From Flaviflagellibacter deserti (GTDB lineage: Bacteria; Pseudomonadota; Alphaproteobacteria; Rhizobiales; Methylopilaceae), in NCBI RefSeq assembly GCF_042652085.1, contig NZ_JBHSJF010000008.1, positions 186,001 through 250,000 on the forward strand: a DNA stretch of 64,000 nt, in the 5' to 3' direction. This document shows positions 23,743 through 32,749 of this stretch, piece by piece. The notes beneath the pieces were generated by a model, which was not told the origin of the DNA, did no database searches, and saw nothing but the letters and a program-made list of their open reading frames with translations. A program made the position numbers and the translations under genes. Numbering within the stretch: position 1 is the first letter of the stretch; each line of letters begins with the position of its first letter.

Positions 23743-24702
23743 CTAAGCCTTTTCGGCGGCGATCGCGGCGCATCCGGTCAGCGCGGGCTGCGGTGAGGTG
23801 ATCAGCTTCGTCGAGATGTTCGATACGAGCTTCTGATGCGGCGCCTTGTTGGAGAAGGCGTCTCGAAATTTCACAACATCCATCAGGTCGGCGTTCTTCT
23901 GTGCCACGCCTCCATAAATGTAGACGCCACCCTGTGCGAGGAAGGAGAGCGCCATATCGCCGGCGAAACGGGCAAGTGCGGTGAAGAAGATGTCGACCGC
24001 CTCCTTTGCCGTGACGTCGCCCTCGCGGGCGGCGATCGAGACATCCTGACCCTTGCGGGTTTCGGTCGGGACGCCGTCGATCAGCGAGATCGCCTGATCG
24101 AGCCGCGCGAGGCCTGGCCCAGAAAGCACAGATTCCGCGGAGACGCGTCCGAAATCCGCACGCACGGCGGCGAAGATCGCCTCTTCTCGCGCTGTGGTGG
24201 CTGCAAGCTCGACATGGCCCGCTTCGCTAGGAACGATGACCCAGCGCCCGTTGTCGTAGAGCAGCGCAGCAACGCCGAGTCCGGTTCCGGGGCCGAGCAC
24301 GACCTTGGTGGCGTCGGATCGCGCCTCGCCTTCGCCGAGGGGCTCGAGTTCGTCGGCCCGCAGATGGGGTAGGGCCCATGCGATTCCGGCGAAGTCGTTG
24401 ACGACCTCGACGCGCGACATCCCGAGATCACGCGCCAACTCCTCGGGCTTGAACGACCAGCCCCGTCGATTGGTGAGATGGACCGTGCCGTCCTTGATCG
24501 GACCGGCGATCGCGAGAACCGCGCGGTTCGGCTTGACGCCGACATGTTCGAGATAGCCCGGGATCGCCTCGCCGAGGCCGTTGAAATTGTCGTTGTCGAG
24601 CGTCGACACCGCTTCGGGCGTCATACTGCCCGCCCGGACAATCCCGAAGCGGCTGTTGGTGCCGCCGATATCTGCCACCAGAACGAAGTCGGAATTGCTC
24701 AT
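23743..24702 (-). CDS. glk: Glucokinase
   Basis: This 319-residue protein is a ROK-independent bacterial glucokinase (Glk family). It has the N-terminal phosphate motif VADIGGTNSRFG, AIAGPIKDGTVHLTNRRGW, VVNDFAGIAWALP, LGPGTGLGVAALL and SEAGHVEL, then YIYGGVAQ near the C-terminus. It phosphorylates glucose with ATP for entry into the Entner-Doudoroff or glycolytic route. The ATG at 24702 gives the standard N-terminus; a GTG nine codons upstream is possible. Confidence 0.94.
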   Translation of the reverse strand: MSNSDFVLVADIGGTNSRFGIVRAGSMTPEAVSTLDNDNFNGLGEAIPGYLEHVGVKPNRAVLAIAGPIKDGTVHLTNRRGWSFKPEELARDLGMSRVEVVNDFAGIAWALPHLRADELEPLGEGEARSDATKVVLGPGTGLGVAALLYDNGRWVIVPSEAGHVELAATTAREEAIFAAVRADFGRVSAESVLSGPGLARLDQAISLIDGVPTETRKGQDVSIAAREGDVTAKEAVDIFFTALARFAGDMALSFLAQGGVYIYGGVAQKNADLMDVVKFRDAFSNKAPHQKLVSNISTKLITSPQPALTGCAAIAAEKA

Positions 24703-24807
24703 GAAAATTGTCTCGCGCGGAAAGATCACAGCGACGTTACATTTGAGTCGGCCAAATCAGTAAGTCGTGCGTTATGCCGAAGGTTCCTGTTCACAGAAGG
24801 CCTTTTA

Positions 24808-25698
24808 ATGAGTGTGCTGATCCTGCTGAATTCGCGCGCGGGCGCACTTTATTCGGGCGGCATTACCGATCCGGCCGGTATCGTCGAAAGGGCTTTTGCG
24901 ACCGCTGGCCAAGATGCTGAGGTCGCGCTGATCGAACCCAAAGAACTCGATCAGGAACTCGAACGAGCGCGCGAGTCGAGGCACGAGACCGTGATCGTTG
25001 GCGGCGGTGACGGCACGTTCTCCAATGCTCTGGGCAAGCTCGCGGACAGCGGCAAGACCTTGGGCCTTCTGCCTCTCGGTACGATGAACCTGCTCGGTCG
25101 CGATCTCGGCTTTCCCGCAGACGATCTTGAGATCATGGCGGAGGCCCTGGCTCATGGCGAAGTCCGCAAGATCGATCTCGCCACGATCAACGGCCGGCCT
25201 TTCCACACGCTTGCTGGTATCGGCTATTTCAGCAGGGTGGCGCGCAACCGTGAACGGACGCGGCTGAGCATCCCGCTCGGCCGCCTGATCAGCGTGATGC
25301 TCTCTGTCTGGAGATCGGTGACGCAGACGGGCCGCATCTCGATGGACATCACGTTAGACGGCAAGGAGATGCAAGCGCACGCCTACGCCGCGCTCGTAAC
25401 ATCGAACCGGATCGGCAATGACTGGAGACGCCCGCATCTCGATGAAGGCCTGCTGGAGCTGCACCTGATGCGGCAGACCCATCTTGCCGGACGGGCAAAG
25501 GCGGGACTCGAACTCATTTCGGGCCGGTGGCGAGAAGGCGACTCGATCGAGTCGATCGTCGCGAAGGAGATCGACATCAGGATGTCGCGCCCCCGGGTCT
25601 GGCTTGCCGTCGACGGCGAGCTCTGGCGAGAGCCCACGCCGCTGCACTTCCGGATCGAGAAGGCGAAGATATCGATGTTGACGCCAAGGAGCGCCTAA
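24808..25698 (+). CDS. Diacylglycerol kinase catalytic-domain (YegS-like) protein
   Basis: The 296-residue protein has the lipid-kinase nucleotide-binding motif VGGGDGTFSNALGKL and PLGTMNLLGRDLG. A beta-rich C-terminal domain with MSRPRVWLAVDGEL follows. These soluble proteins phosphorylate diacylglycerol or related lipids; the exact substrate is unclear. It is divergent from glk across a 105-base gap, and converges on the stress-response kinase gene. Confidence 0.88.
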   Translation: MSVLILLNSRAGALYSGGITDPAGIVERAFATAGQDAEVALIEPKELDQELERARESRHETVIVGGGDGTFSNALGKLADSGKTLGLLPLGTMNLLGRDLGFPADDLEIMAEALAHGEVRKIDLATINGRPFHTLAGIGYFSRVARNRERTRLSIPLGRLISVMLSVWRSVTQTGRISMDITLDGKEMQAHAYAALVTSNRIGNDWRRPHLDEGLLELHLMRQTHLAGRAKAGLELISGRWREGDSIESIVAKEIDIRMSRPRVWLAVDGELWREPTPLHFRIEKAKISMLTPRSA

Positions 25699-25700
25699 AG

Positions 25701-27383
25701 TCAGGCGCCGAGCTCGACTCGGCCTGGATGGTCCTGGCTCGCGGCCTCGATGGCGAACGCGATGCAAACGGTGTCGTCGTTCGGCGTGTCAAAATCAGCG
25801 GAAAGCTGCGCCTTGTACGCCTTGGTCAGGCGTGCCGCGAGGCCCATGACCGGAACGGCTTCTGCGAGGTTGGGGCTGATCATCTCCAGCTTCACGCGGC
25901 CCGGCCCGGTGTGAAGAATGCGGACGTCGATCGGTCCCGTGGCCGCGTCGGCGCGGTCGAGCGCCGAACTGATGATCTCGGAAAACAGAAGGCCGAGTGG
26001 GACCGCGCGGTCGAGATCGAGTCGGACCAGTTCGCCTTCCGCGGTGAGTTGGATCACCGGTGCGCCGAGGCCGAAGCTCTGGCGGAGCTGGCCGGCGATG
26101 TCGCGAAGAAGCTCGGCCATACCGACGCGTCCGATTTCGCCCGTCGCGTAGGATGCCTTATAGGCCGACGCCATCGCCAGGACACGATCTTCCGGAACCC
26201 GGAGCAGCGTGCGGAGCCTCGTGGGCAGTTCGCGCCGCTGCATGGCGAGCAGGCTCGCGATCATCTGGAAATTGTTCTTCACCCTGTGATGAAGTTCTTT
26301 CAGCAGCGCGTTTTTCCCCGACAACGCCACTTCGAGCGCATGCGAGCGTTCTTGGATGCGCTCGGCCATCGTGTTGAAACTCGCGCCGAGGTCGGCGAGT
26401 TCAGACGGCGCGCGGTCGAGATGTTCGAGGCGCGGTGCATAATTGCCGATCGTATAGGCGGCGCTGACCGCACGAAGCCTCGTGATCCAGCGCAGGACGA
26501 GGCGCTCGACGCCGGAATAGATCGCGAGGATGCCGAAAATCAGCATCAGCAGGGGTGCCCCGACGGCGGTCACGAAACGCGGCCAGTCCGTTTCGTCGAG
26601 CGTCGCGAGCGGGGTCGCCAGAACGACGGTTGAGAGCGTTCCGCGCACCGGTGCCACGGCATAGTGAAATTTCATGCCCTCGGCATTTGCAAAAATGAGG
26701 CTTTCCGGGGGGTCATTCTGATTACCTACGGGAAGTGGGATCGTTGGCTTCCAGTCGAGACTGCCACGGGTGAACTCGGAAACGATCTGCCCGCCGCTTC
26801 GGATCAAGGCAAGCGTAGCCTCATGCACCTCGCCTTGCGGACTGAATATCGCGTCGAAGGCATGGCGGCGGAGCAGCAAGCCCACCGCGCGCCGCGAACC
26901 GTCGGAGACCTGGAACGGCCGCGATATGAGGACCACCTTATCGCTGGGCTGGATCTGTTCAGGCAGGAAGACGGTGTCGCCCGTAACGCCGGTACTGGCG
27001 ATGGCGCGGGTCAGCGACGTGCGGATCGAGGATGTGATATCGGCATCGCCGGCGGAGCAAATGGTCTGCCCGGTGGCGTCCGAAACGATGATGCCGTCAT
27101 AGTCCGGGCGCATCGACAGCGCCGCTCCAAGCAGCGTCGAGCAGTTGGGACCGGCGCTTGCAACCTCGACATTGGTCGCCAGCGTATCGGCCACCCCTTC
27201 CGCGATGCCGAGCGTCAGTCCCGCTCGCGTGGCGATCAGTTCCGCTCTCTGGACGACTGAATGAACGCGAGCTTCGGTGGTGGCGCCGTGGCTCCTCCAG
27301 GCCGCTCCGACGGCGAGGGCGGCCGCGGGCAGGTTCGCCAGGATAAGCAGGATTGCGAGGCGGCTTCTGAGACTGCGGGTCAC
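25701..27383 (-). CDS. HisKA_2-type sensor kinase of the general stress response (PhyK-like)
   Basis: This 560-residue membrane kinase has an N-terminal transmembrane helix (SRLAILLILANLPAAALAVGAA), a large periplasmic sensor region and a second helix near residues 275-297 (VTAVGAPLLMLIFGILAIYSG). A HAMP-like linker and a HisKA_2 domain follow, with the phospho-histidine in LLKELHHRVKNNFQMIASLL. The catalytic domain is short and degenerate (LLFSEIISSALDRA). It lies 25 bases after ecfG, so it is almost certainly the kinase feeding PhyR. Start is GTG at 27383. Confidence 0.88.
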   Translation of the reverse strand: MTRSLRSRLAILLILANLPAAALAVGAAWRSHGATTEARVHSVVQRAELIATRAGLTLGIAEGVADTLATNVEVASAGPNCSTLLGAALSMRPDYDGIIVSDATGQTICSAGDADITSSIRTSLTRAIASTGVTGDTVFLPEQIQPSDKVVLISRPFQVSDGSRRAVGLLLRRHAFDAIFSPQGEVHEATLALIRSGGQIVSEFTRGSLDWKPTIPLPVGNQNDPPESLIFANAEGMKFHYAVAPVRGTLSTVVLATPLATLDETDWPRFVTAVGAPLLMLIFGILAIYSGVERLVLRWITRLRAVSAAYTIGNYAPRLEHLDRAPSELADLGASFNTMAERIQERSHALEVALSGKNALLKELHHRVKNNFQMIASLLAMQRRELPTRLRTLLRVPEDRVLAMASAYKASYATGEIGRVGMAELLRDIAGQLRQSFGLGAPVIQLTAEGELVRLDLDRAVPLGLLFSEIISSALDRADAATGPIDVRILHTGPGRVKLEMISPNLAEAVPVMGLAARLTKAYKAQLSADFDTPNDDTVCIAFAIEAASQDHPGRVELGA

Positions 27384-27408
27384 AGGTCCTCTCGTCTGGT
27401 CCTGCCCC

Positions 27409-27966
27409 TCAACTGCCGGAGCCGGCGGTGGTGATCATCGCGGCCTGAAGCGTGGGTTCGGGGCCGAATTCGCCTGTCCCTTGAACGGAAAGTGCACGGG
27501 TAAGTGCGCTGCGTGCGCGATTGACGCGGCTCTTGATCGTGCCAACCGCAACGCCACAGATACTCGCAGCTTCCTCATAAGAGAAACCCGAGGCGCCGAC
27601 CAGGATCAAGGCCTCGCGTTGATCCGGGGGGAGATTTGCAAGCGCTTCCCGGAAATCCTGAAGATCCATGTGGCCGATCTGCGATGGGTGGACGACCAGA
27701 CGTCCAGAGAAGACGCCGTCGACGTCCTGCACCTCGCGGCGGCGCTTGCGATGCTCGGAATAATAAACGTTGCGCAGGATGGTGAAGAGCCAGGCACGCA
27801 TGTTCGTGCCCTCGGTGAAACTGCCAAGGCTCGACCAGGCTTTGACCAGCGCTTCCTGAACAAGATCGTCCGCCTTGTCCATTTGGCCGCACAGCGAAAC
27901 TGCGAAAGCGCGGAGACTTGGAATCTGCGCTAGAAGTTCGTCACGAACCGACGGGCTGCCGCTCAT
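27409..27966 (-). CDS. ecfG: General stress response ECF sigma factor EcfG
   Basis: This 185-residue protein is an ECF15-group sigma factor. Region 2 contains DKADDLVQEALVKAWSSLGSF and MRAWLFTILRNVYYSEHRKRRRE; region 4 contains LPPDQREALILVGASGFSYEEAASICGVAVGTIKSRVNRAR. It directs RNA polymerase to stress promoters and is held inactive by NepR. The ATG at 27966 overlaps the nepR stop by one base, so synthesis of the two is coupled. Confidence 0.94.
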   Translation of the reverse strand: MSGSPSVRDELLAQIPSLRAFAVSLCGQMDKADDLVQEALVKAWSSLGSFTEGTNMRAWLFTILRNVYYSEHRKRRREVQDVDGVFSGRLVVHPSQIGHMDLQDFREALANLPPDQREALILVGASGFSYEEAASICGVAVGTIKSRVNRARSALTRALSVQGTGEFGPEPTLQAAMITTAGSGS

Positions 27967-28208
27967 CAAGCGCCGCCTTTCGAGCCGGACTGGCCGCTCT
28001 CCTTTGCTTCGAGAGCCTTCAGCAGATCGATGAAACGGTCCGGAACGCTCTGATCGAGAATGTCTTCGTAAGCGGCTTTGAGGTGGCGACCGATATGGGC
28101 CTGGAGCTCGGAGTCGAGCTCCGCACCCGGCTTTGGCTCCTGAATGTTCTGCACATTCCCCTCGACTTTCGCTTTATTGCCGCTTCCTGCCCCCGGCCGA
28201 TGCTGCAT
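27966..28208 (-). CDS. nepR: Anti-sigma factor NepR
   Basis: The 80-residue protein has the NepR core: IGRHLKAAYEDILDQSVPDRFIDLLKALE, two helices that wrap EcfG or the PhyR sigma-like domain. The N-terminal half is disordered and polar, as expected. The ATG at 28208 was chosen because upstream sequence is promoter DNA with an EcfG motif. It is first in the nepR-ecfG-kinase operon. Confidence 0.92.
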   Translation of the reverse strand: MQHRPGAGSGNKAKVEGNVQNIQEPKPGAELDSELQAHIGRHLKAAYEDILDQSVPDRFIDLLKALEAKESGQSGSKGGA

Positions 28209-28266
28209 AACTACCAACCCTTTCGCGCCGTGATCCCAGCACGAGCGCGTAAAAACATCATGTGAG

Positions 28267-28291
28267 AACGCGAGTTTACGAAAGTAGTTCC
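28267..28291 (-). promoter_or_regulatory. EcfG-dependent promoter of nepR-ecfG
   Basis: Read on the minus strand, GGAAC, 16 bases, then CGTT: an exact match to the EcfG -35/-10 consensus. The -10 element ends about 58 bases before nepR, so the operon is probably autoregulated. Confidence 0.85.
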
Positions 28292-28318
28292 GAACTGAGT
28301 GAAACTTTTTGGCTCGCC

Positions 28319-28344
28319 GGAACGTTCTGGGGGGTGATACCGTC
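28319..28344 (+). promoter_or_regulatory. Likely EcfG-dependent promoter of phyR
   Basis: GGAAC is followed after 17 bases by CGTC, one mismatch from the EcfG -10 (CGTT). It sits 33 bases before the phyR start and faces the nepR promoter. Confidence 0.65.
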
Positions 28345-28377
28345 GCGGTCACGCGGCGAATAGGGGGTTTTGTACGT

Positions 28378-29181
28378 ATGCAGATCACACCCATCGTAGC
28401 GGCTCAGTTGCCGTTTCTGCGCCGTTACGCGCGCGCCCTCACGGGCAGTCAGCACAGCGGCGATACTTATGTGACGGCCGCTTTGGAAACCTTGGTTCAA
28501 GACCCGTCGCTGTTCCCTCGCGATATCGAACCCCGCATCGCGCTTTACCAGGTCTTCTCCCTCATCTGGTCGTCGATCCGGGTCAATCTCGAGGACGAGA
28601 GCTCCGGCGGGCATCTTGCGACCGCCAACCGCACACTCGAGGCTCTCGCGCCGTTGTCGCGTCAGGTCTTCCTGCTCGTCTCCGTCGAAGGTTTCTCCGT
28701 CGAGGATACCGCGCGCATTCTCGGTATCTCCGAGACGGAAGTCACGCTCGCGATCGATGAAGCCGGGCGCGAACTGGCCGATCTGGTTGCGACCGACGTC
28801 CTCATCATCGAGGACGAGCCGATTATCGCGATGGATCTGGAAGCTCTGGTCGAAAGCCTCGGTCATCGGGTTTGCGGCGTTGCCCGCACGCAGACCGAAG
28901 CTGTCGCGCTTGCCAACAAGACGAAACCCGGTCTCGTCCTGGCAGATATCCAGCTCGCCGACGGCTCGTCCGGTCTCGATGCCGTCAACGACATCCTCAC
29001 GCTCTTCGACGTGCCGGTGATCTTCATCACCGCCTACCCGGAGCGTCTGTTGACCGGCGAGCGCCCTGAGCCGGTGTTCCTGATCTCCAAGCCTTTCCAG
29101 ACTCAGACGGTGAAGGCGATCGTCAGCCAGGCGCTGTTCTTCGGGACCCGTGCCAGAAAGCGGGCTCGCGCTACCGCCTGA
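28378..29181 (+). CDS. phyR: General stress response regulator PhyR
   Basis: The 267-residue protein has an N-terminal sigma-like domain (ECF region 2 and 4 mimic, about residues 5-125, with LSRQVFLLVSVEGFSVEDTARILGIS) and a C-terminal receiver (about 140-258). The receiver has acidic EDEP, the phosphoacceptor Asp in LVLADIQLADGSSG, FITAYPERL and the Lys in ISKPFQ. When phosphorylated, the sigma-like domain binds NepR and frees EcfG (partner switching). The ATG at 28378 lies 33 bases after the EcfG-type promoter. Confidence 0.95.
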   Translation: MQITPIVAAQLPFLRRYARALTGSQHSGDTYVTAALETLVQDPSLFPRDIEPRIALYQVFSLIWSSIRVNLEDESSGGHLATANRTLEALAPLSRQVFLLVSVEGFSVEDTARILGISETEVTLAIDEAGRELADLVATDVLIIEDEPIIAMDLEALVESLGHRVCGVARTQTEAVALANKTKPGLVLADIQLADGSSGLDAVNDILTLFDVPVIFITAYPERLLTGERPEPVFLISKPFQTQTVKAIVSQALFFGTRARKRARATA

Positions 29182-29198
29182 TCCGTTGTTCTTCAGAC

Positions 29199-29235
29199 CA
29201 AAAAAGCCGGGCTTTCGCCCGGCTTTTTCATTTTT
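29199..29235. terminator. Terminator after phyR
   Basis: The hairpin GCCGGGC-TTTC-GCCCGGC has six A before it and T-rich sequence after it. It can serve both phyR and the convergent PRC-barrel gene. Confidence 0.9.
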
Positions 29236-29245
29236 GTTCTGCCTG

Positions 29246-30055
29246 TTACTTCGCCGCGGTGGGTGCCGCCGCATCCGGGGCCTTGAGGTTGAGGCCGCCG
29301 GCCGCCGATTTCAGGCCGATCTGCGGATCGCCTGGCGAGCCGCCAAGATCGAGGTCGGCGAATGCCACTTCGGCGACTTCGGAGCTCGTGGCGCCCTTGT
29401 CGATGAGGACCTTCGAGATCTTGTTGCCCTCGAAGCGGAGATCCTGAATCTCGGCCGCGCTGTCGGTGTTCGTCAGATTGGCGCCCACGATTGAGCTTGC
29501 TGGCCATGCGTCAGACGCAGCTGCGGCGGACGGCGCCGGAGCGGGCGTGGCCGGTTCAGCCGGCGCCGACGTGCTCGCGGCGCCCGTGGTGGACGCGCGG
29601 CCTGTCTCGGTTGCCGACGGATATTCGTATTCCGGCAGGCCTTCCAGCGAGGCCGTCGAAAGCTGGGTGATCTTCACCTTGCCGTCATCGAGTGCCGGAA
29701 GCTCCGACACGTCGTAGAGACGATAGGTCTGGCCGATGCCGACAATGCCGCCATGGGCGATCACGAGCTGACGCGCGGTGCCATCCGGGCTCAGGAGCAC
29801 GTCGGCCAGGCTGCCGATCGATGCATCGTTCTCGCCGAGGACATCGGCGCCCTGCATCGAGGTGAAGAGGTTCGGATCCTCCTGGGTCTGGGCGTCCGCG
29901 GCCACGCCGGCGGGGGAGTTGTCGGCTGGAGCGGCGGGACTCGTGACCGCCGGGGGAGTGCTGGTGTCGGCGGGGGCCGGGGACTGAGCCTGGGCTACAG
30001 CAGCGGTGGCCAGCGCCGAGAGCGCGGCACTCGTCAGAAGAAGTCGCTTCAACAT
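29246..30055 (-). CDS. Exported protein with two PRC-barrel-like domains
   Basis: This 269-residue protein has a signal peptide (residues 1-23), then a low-complexity Pro/Ala/Thr linker. A PRC-barrel-like unit follows (FTSMQGADVLGENDASIGSLADVLLSPDG), a second Pro/Ala linker, and a second similar unit (IVGANLTNTDSAAEIQDLRF ... KVLIDKG). A GGAGG ribosome site precedes the ATG at 30055. Paired PRC-barrel proteins of the alphaproteobacterial periplasm have no defined role. The position beside the stress-response genes may be meaningful, but no clear EcfG promoter is seen. Confidence 0.8.
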   Translation of the reverse strand: MLKRLLLTSAALSALATAAVAQAQSPAPADTSTPPAVTSPAAPADNSPAGVAADAQTQEDPNLFTSMQGADVLGENDASIGSLADVLLSPDGTARQLVIAHGGIVGIGQTYRLYDVSELPALDDGKVKITQLSTASLEGLPEYEYPSATETGRASTTGAASTSAPAEPATPAPAPSAAAASDAWPASSIVGANLTNTDSAAEIQDLRFEGNKISKVLIDKGATSSEVAEVAFADLDLGGSPGDPQIGLKSAAGGLNLKAPDAAAPTAAK

Positions 30056-30261
30056 GCATTGCCTCCGTTGATAGGGGTGATGCGCGGGCGGCTGCGCGCC
30101 GATTTCACGCCTCGTTCCACCAACGCCCATTCCCCCGGAAGGTTCGCTACGAAATCCGTATTTCGCCTGATACAGCGGGCATGTTCACCGTCTGTCCGGC
30201 AAATTTTGAAATTCACTTGGTTGACCCGCAACGGGCGCCCGCTTTATGCCCGGAACGCTTC

Positions 30262-31197
30262 ATGTCCGACATCATCGCCATCGTCCTGCCGATTTTCGCT
30301 CTGATCGGGCTTGGCTTTCTCGCGGCCAAGATAGGCCTGATGTCCGAACGTGCTGGCGACGGTCTCGCGGACTACGTCTTCGCCCTTGCGGTGCCCGCCC
30401 TCATTTTCCGCATGTTGTCAGAAAGCACCGCGCCGCTGAATTCGAGCCCTTGGGGGTATTGGGTCACCTATTTCGCGGCGGCCGCGGTCGTATGGGCGGG
30501 CGCAATGCTCATTTCCAGCCGTGTGCTTCATCGTGAACAGCGCGAAGGCGTGATCCACGGCTTCTGCTCGGCCCAGTCCAACACGGTGTTTCTCGGTATC
30601 CCACTGATCCTGCGCGCCTATGGTGATGCCGGCGCGGTGCCGCTGTTTCTGCTCCTTGCCATCCATCTGCCGATCATGATGGGCGTCGCGGCGATCCTGA
30701 TCGAGGCGGCCGACCCTGAACGCAGCGGCGGCGGGCTAAGGCGCTTTTTCAAGACGCTTCTCACCCACCCGATCCTGCTTGCTCTCGCGGCCGGCGTCGC
30801 GGCGCAGCTGACGGGTGTGAAGGCCCCAGCCTCGATCAAGCCAATCCTCGACGCTCTTGCGACGTCGGCTTCTCCTGTGGCCCTCGTCTCGATGGGCATT
30901 GCGCTGGCCCGCTACGGTTTCCGCTCCGATCCGGAAGCGGCGTCGATCTCAGCCTTCCTCAAACTGATGGTCCACCCGGCTCTGGTGTTCGTCATCGGCA
31001 CCTGGGTATTCGCGCTGGAGCCGGTTTTTACTGGGGTCGCCGTACTGTTCGCGGCCCTGCCCTCGGGCATCAACGGCTACATGATTGCCTCTCGCTACAA
31101 GATCGCCGAAGGCTTTGCCTCAAATGCTATCGCATTCTCGACAGCGTTTTCGGTGTTCACGGTCGCGATCTGGCTCTGGGTGCTCGGCGTCGGCTAG
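30262..31197 (+). CDS. AEC-family transporter (auxin efflux carrier-like permease)
   Basis: The 311-residue protein has about ten transmembrane helices in two five-helix halves and AEC family features: LPIFALIGLGFLAAKIGLM, AVPALIFRML and SNTVFLGIPL, and in the second half PSGINGYMIASRY. Bacterial members export or exchange malonate or other organic acids; the substrate here is unknown. The ATG at 30262 begins the first helix. Its TAG stop shares the CTAG at 31194-31197 with the convergent gluQ stop. Confidence 0.88.
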   Translation: MSDIIAIVLPIFALIGLGFLAAKIGLMSERAGDGLADYVFALAVPALIFRMLSESTAPLNSSPWGYWVTYFAAAAVVWAGAMLISSRVLHREQREGVIHGFCSAQSNTVFLGIPLILRAYGDAGAVPLFLLLAIHLPIMMGVAAILIEAADPERSGGGLRRFFKTLLTHPILLALAAGVAAQLTGVKAPASIKPILDALATSASPVALVSMGIALARYGFRSDPEAASISAFLKLMVHPALVFVIGTWVFALEPVFTGVAVLFAALPSGINGYMIASRYKIAEGFASNAIAFSTAFSVFTVAIWLWVLGVG

Positions 31198-32033
31198 AGG
31201 CCGACGAGGCGTCGGATGTCGGCGACCCTGGCGGCGTCCGACCGGAGCACATGGAGGGCTTCGGAGCCGGCACTCTTCGACAGTTTCCTGCCGTCGGCGC
31301 CCAGGATCAGGCGATGATGGTGATATATCGGCTCCGGCAGGCGGAGGAGGGTCTGCAGGACGCGATGAACCGCAGTGGCGGCGTACAGATCCTGCCCCCT
31401 TACGACATGAGTCACGCCCTGCAGTGCGTCGTCGAGGGTGACCGAGAGATGGTAGCTAGTCGGCGTGTCGCGGCGAGCCAGCACGACATCTCCCCAGGCG
31501 GCGGGGTCGGCCATTATGGTCTCCGTCGATCCGTCAGCGCGGATCTCGGTCCAGGCGAGAGGTCCTGTTTCCTCGATCGCTTTCGTCATATTTAGGCGCC
31601 ATGCGGGCTCGCGATCGACAAACATGGCGCCGGGCGGCGGCCGGCAGGTGCCGGGATAGATCGGCGTGCCATCGGGGTCGTTGGGCCATCCAGACTTCCC
31701 GTCAATCGCCGCTCGTATCTCCCCACGCGTGCAGGTACACGGATAGACCAGCCCTCGCGCCTTCAGCGTTTCCAGCGCCTCGACGTATTCGCGGAAATGC
31801 TCGGACTGACGGCGAACGGGCCGTTCCCAGCGCAAGCCAAGCCACGAAAGATCATCGAGGATCGAGGCTTCGAATTCGGGGCGGGAGCGCTCGGTGTCGA
31901 TATCCTCTATACGCAGCAGAAATCGGCCTCCCATCTCCTCGGCCATGTCGCGGTTGAGCAGCGCCGACAGTGCGTGACCGAGATGGAGCGGGCCGTTCGG
32001 GCTTGGCGCGAAGCGAAAGACAGGCTGGGTCAT
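31194..32033 (-). CDS. gluQ: Glutamyl-Q tRNA(Asp) synthetase
   Basis: This 279-residue protein is a class I synthetase catalytic core without an anticodon-binding domain, the hallmark of GluQRS. It has FAPSPNGPLHLGHA (HIGH-type), RIEDIDTERSRPEFE, cysteines in YPCTCTRGEI and a KLSKS motif near the C-terminus. GluQRS attaches glutamate to the queuosine base of tRNA-Asp. It faces the AEC transporter, overlapping it by 4 bases, and its start lies close to the divergent glycosylase gene. Confidence 0.93.
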   Translation of the reverse strand: MTQPVFRFAPSPNGPLHLGHALSALLNRDMAEEMGGRFLLRIEDIDTERSRPEFEASILDDLSWLGLRWERPVRRQSEHFREYVEALETLKARGLVYPCTCTRGEIRAAIDGKSGWPNDPDGTPIYPGTCRPPPGAMFVDREPAWRLNMTKAIEETGPLAWTEIRADGSTETIMADPAAWGDVVLARRDTPTSYHLSVTLDDALQGVTHVVRGQDLYAATAVHRVLQTLLRLPEPIYHHHRLILGADGRKLSKSAGSEALHVLRSDAARVADIRRLVGL

Positions 32034-32083
32034 GCCGGCGTTATCGGGTTGCGCTGGAGCGGGATCGATCGCATCTGACGCCT

Positions 32084-32740
32084 GTGCTTACCGCTCTCTC
32101 CCGTACAATCGCAAACGAAGACGATCTTGCCGCCCATATCGGGGCACTCGTTCGCGTCGACTCCCACATGGGGAAGGTCGCCGACGCAGCCGGCCATGTG
32201 CCTCTTCGCTGGATGGAGCACGGCTTCGCCGGCCTGGTCTGGGTCATCATGGGCCAGCAGATCTCGACCTCGGCCGCACGGGCGATCCACGACCGACTGG
32301 AGACGGCGCTCGGCACGATTACTCCAGAGACAGTGCTTGCCGCGAGCGACGAGGCGCTTCGGGTGGCTGGCCTTTCGATCCAGAAGATCAGGACGATTCG
32401 CGCATCGGCGCAGTACGTACAGGACGGCTTCGACCTGACCTCGCTCGTCGACATGGACGCCGAGGATGCCGTTACCGCGTTGACCGCGATCAAGGGCGTG
32501 GGGCGCTGGACGGCCGAGGTCTATCTGCTGTTCGCGCTCGGTCATACGGACATCTTCCCGGCGGGTGATCTTGCACTCCAGGAAGCGGCCAGAGTCGCGC
32601 TCGAACTGGATGAACGGCCGAAGGAAAAGGCCGTTCTCGCGCTGGCGGAGGCGTGGCGGCCGCATCGTTCGGCGGCGGCGCGGCTGCTTTGGGCCTATTA
32701 TCGTGTTCTGAAGGGCGGCCGCGATGGCGCGCCCGTGTAG
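32084..32740 (+). CDS. DNA-3-methyladenine glycosylase (AlkA-like, HhH-GPD)
   Basis: The 218-residue protein has the HhH-GPD fold: GLVWVIMGQQISTSAA, then LTAIKGVGRWTAEVYLLFALGHTDIFPAGD, which holds the helix-hairpin-helix and the catalytic aspartate. It excises alkylated bases from DNA. No ATG is available at the expected place; a GTG at 32084 gives the usual length, and an earlier GTG at 31970 would overlap gluQ heavily. Confidence 0.87.
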   Translation: MLTALSRTIANEDDLAAHIGALVRVDSHMGKVADAAGHVPLRWMEHGFAGLVWVIMGQQISTSAARAIHDRLETALGTITPETVLAASDEALRVAGLSIQKIRTIRASAQYVQDGFDLTSLVDMDAEDAVTALTAIKGVGRWTAEVYLLFALGHTDIFPAGDLALQEAARVALELDERPKEKAVLALAEAWRPHRSAAARLLWAYYRVLKGGRDGAPV

Positions 32741-32749
32741 GGGATCTGA

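Noticed and set aside
30085..30125. A GGAAC element on the minus strand before the PRC-barrel gene as an EcfG promoter
   Set aside because: No CGTT-like -10 occurs 16-17 bases downstream.
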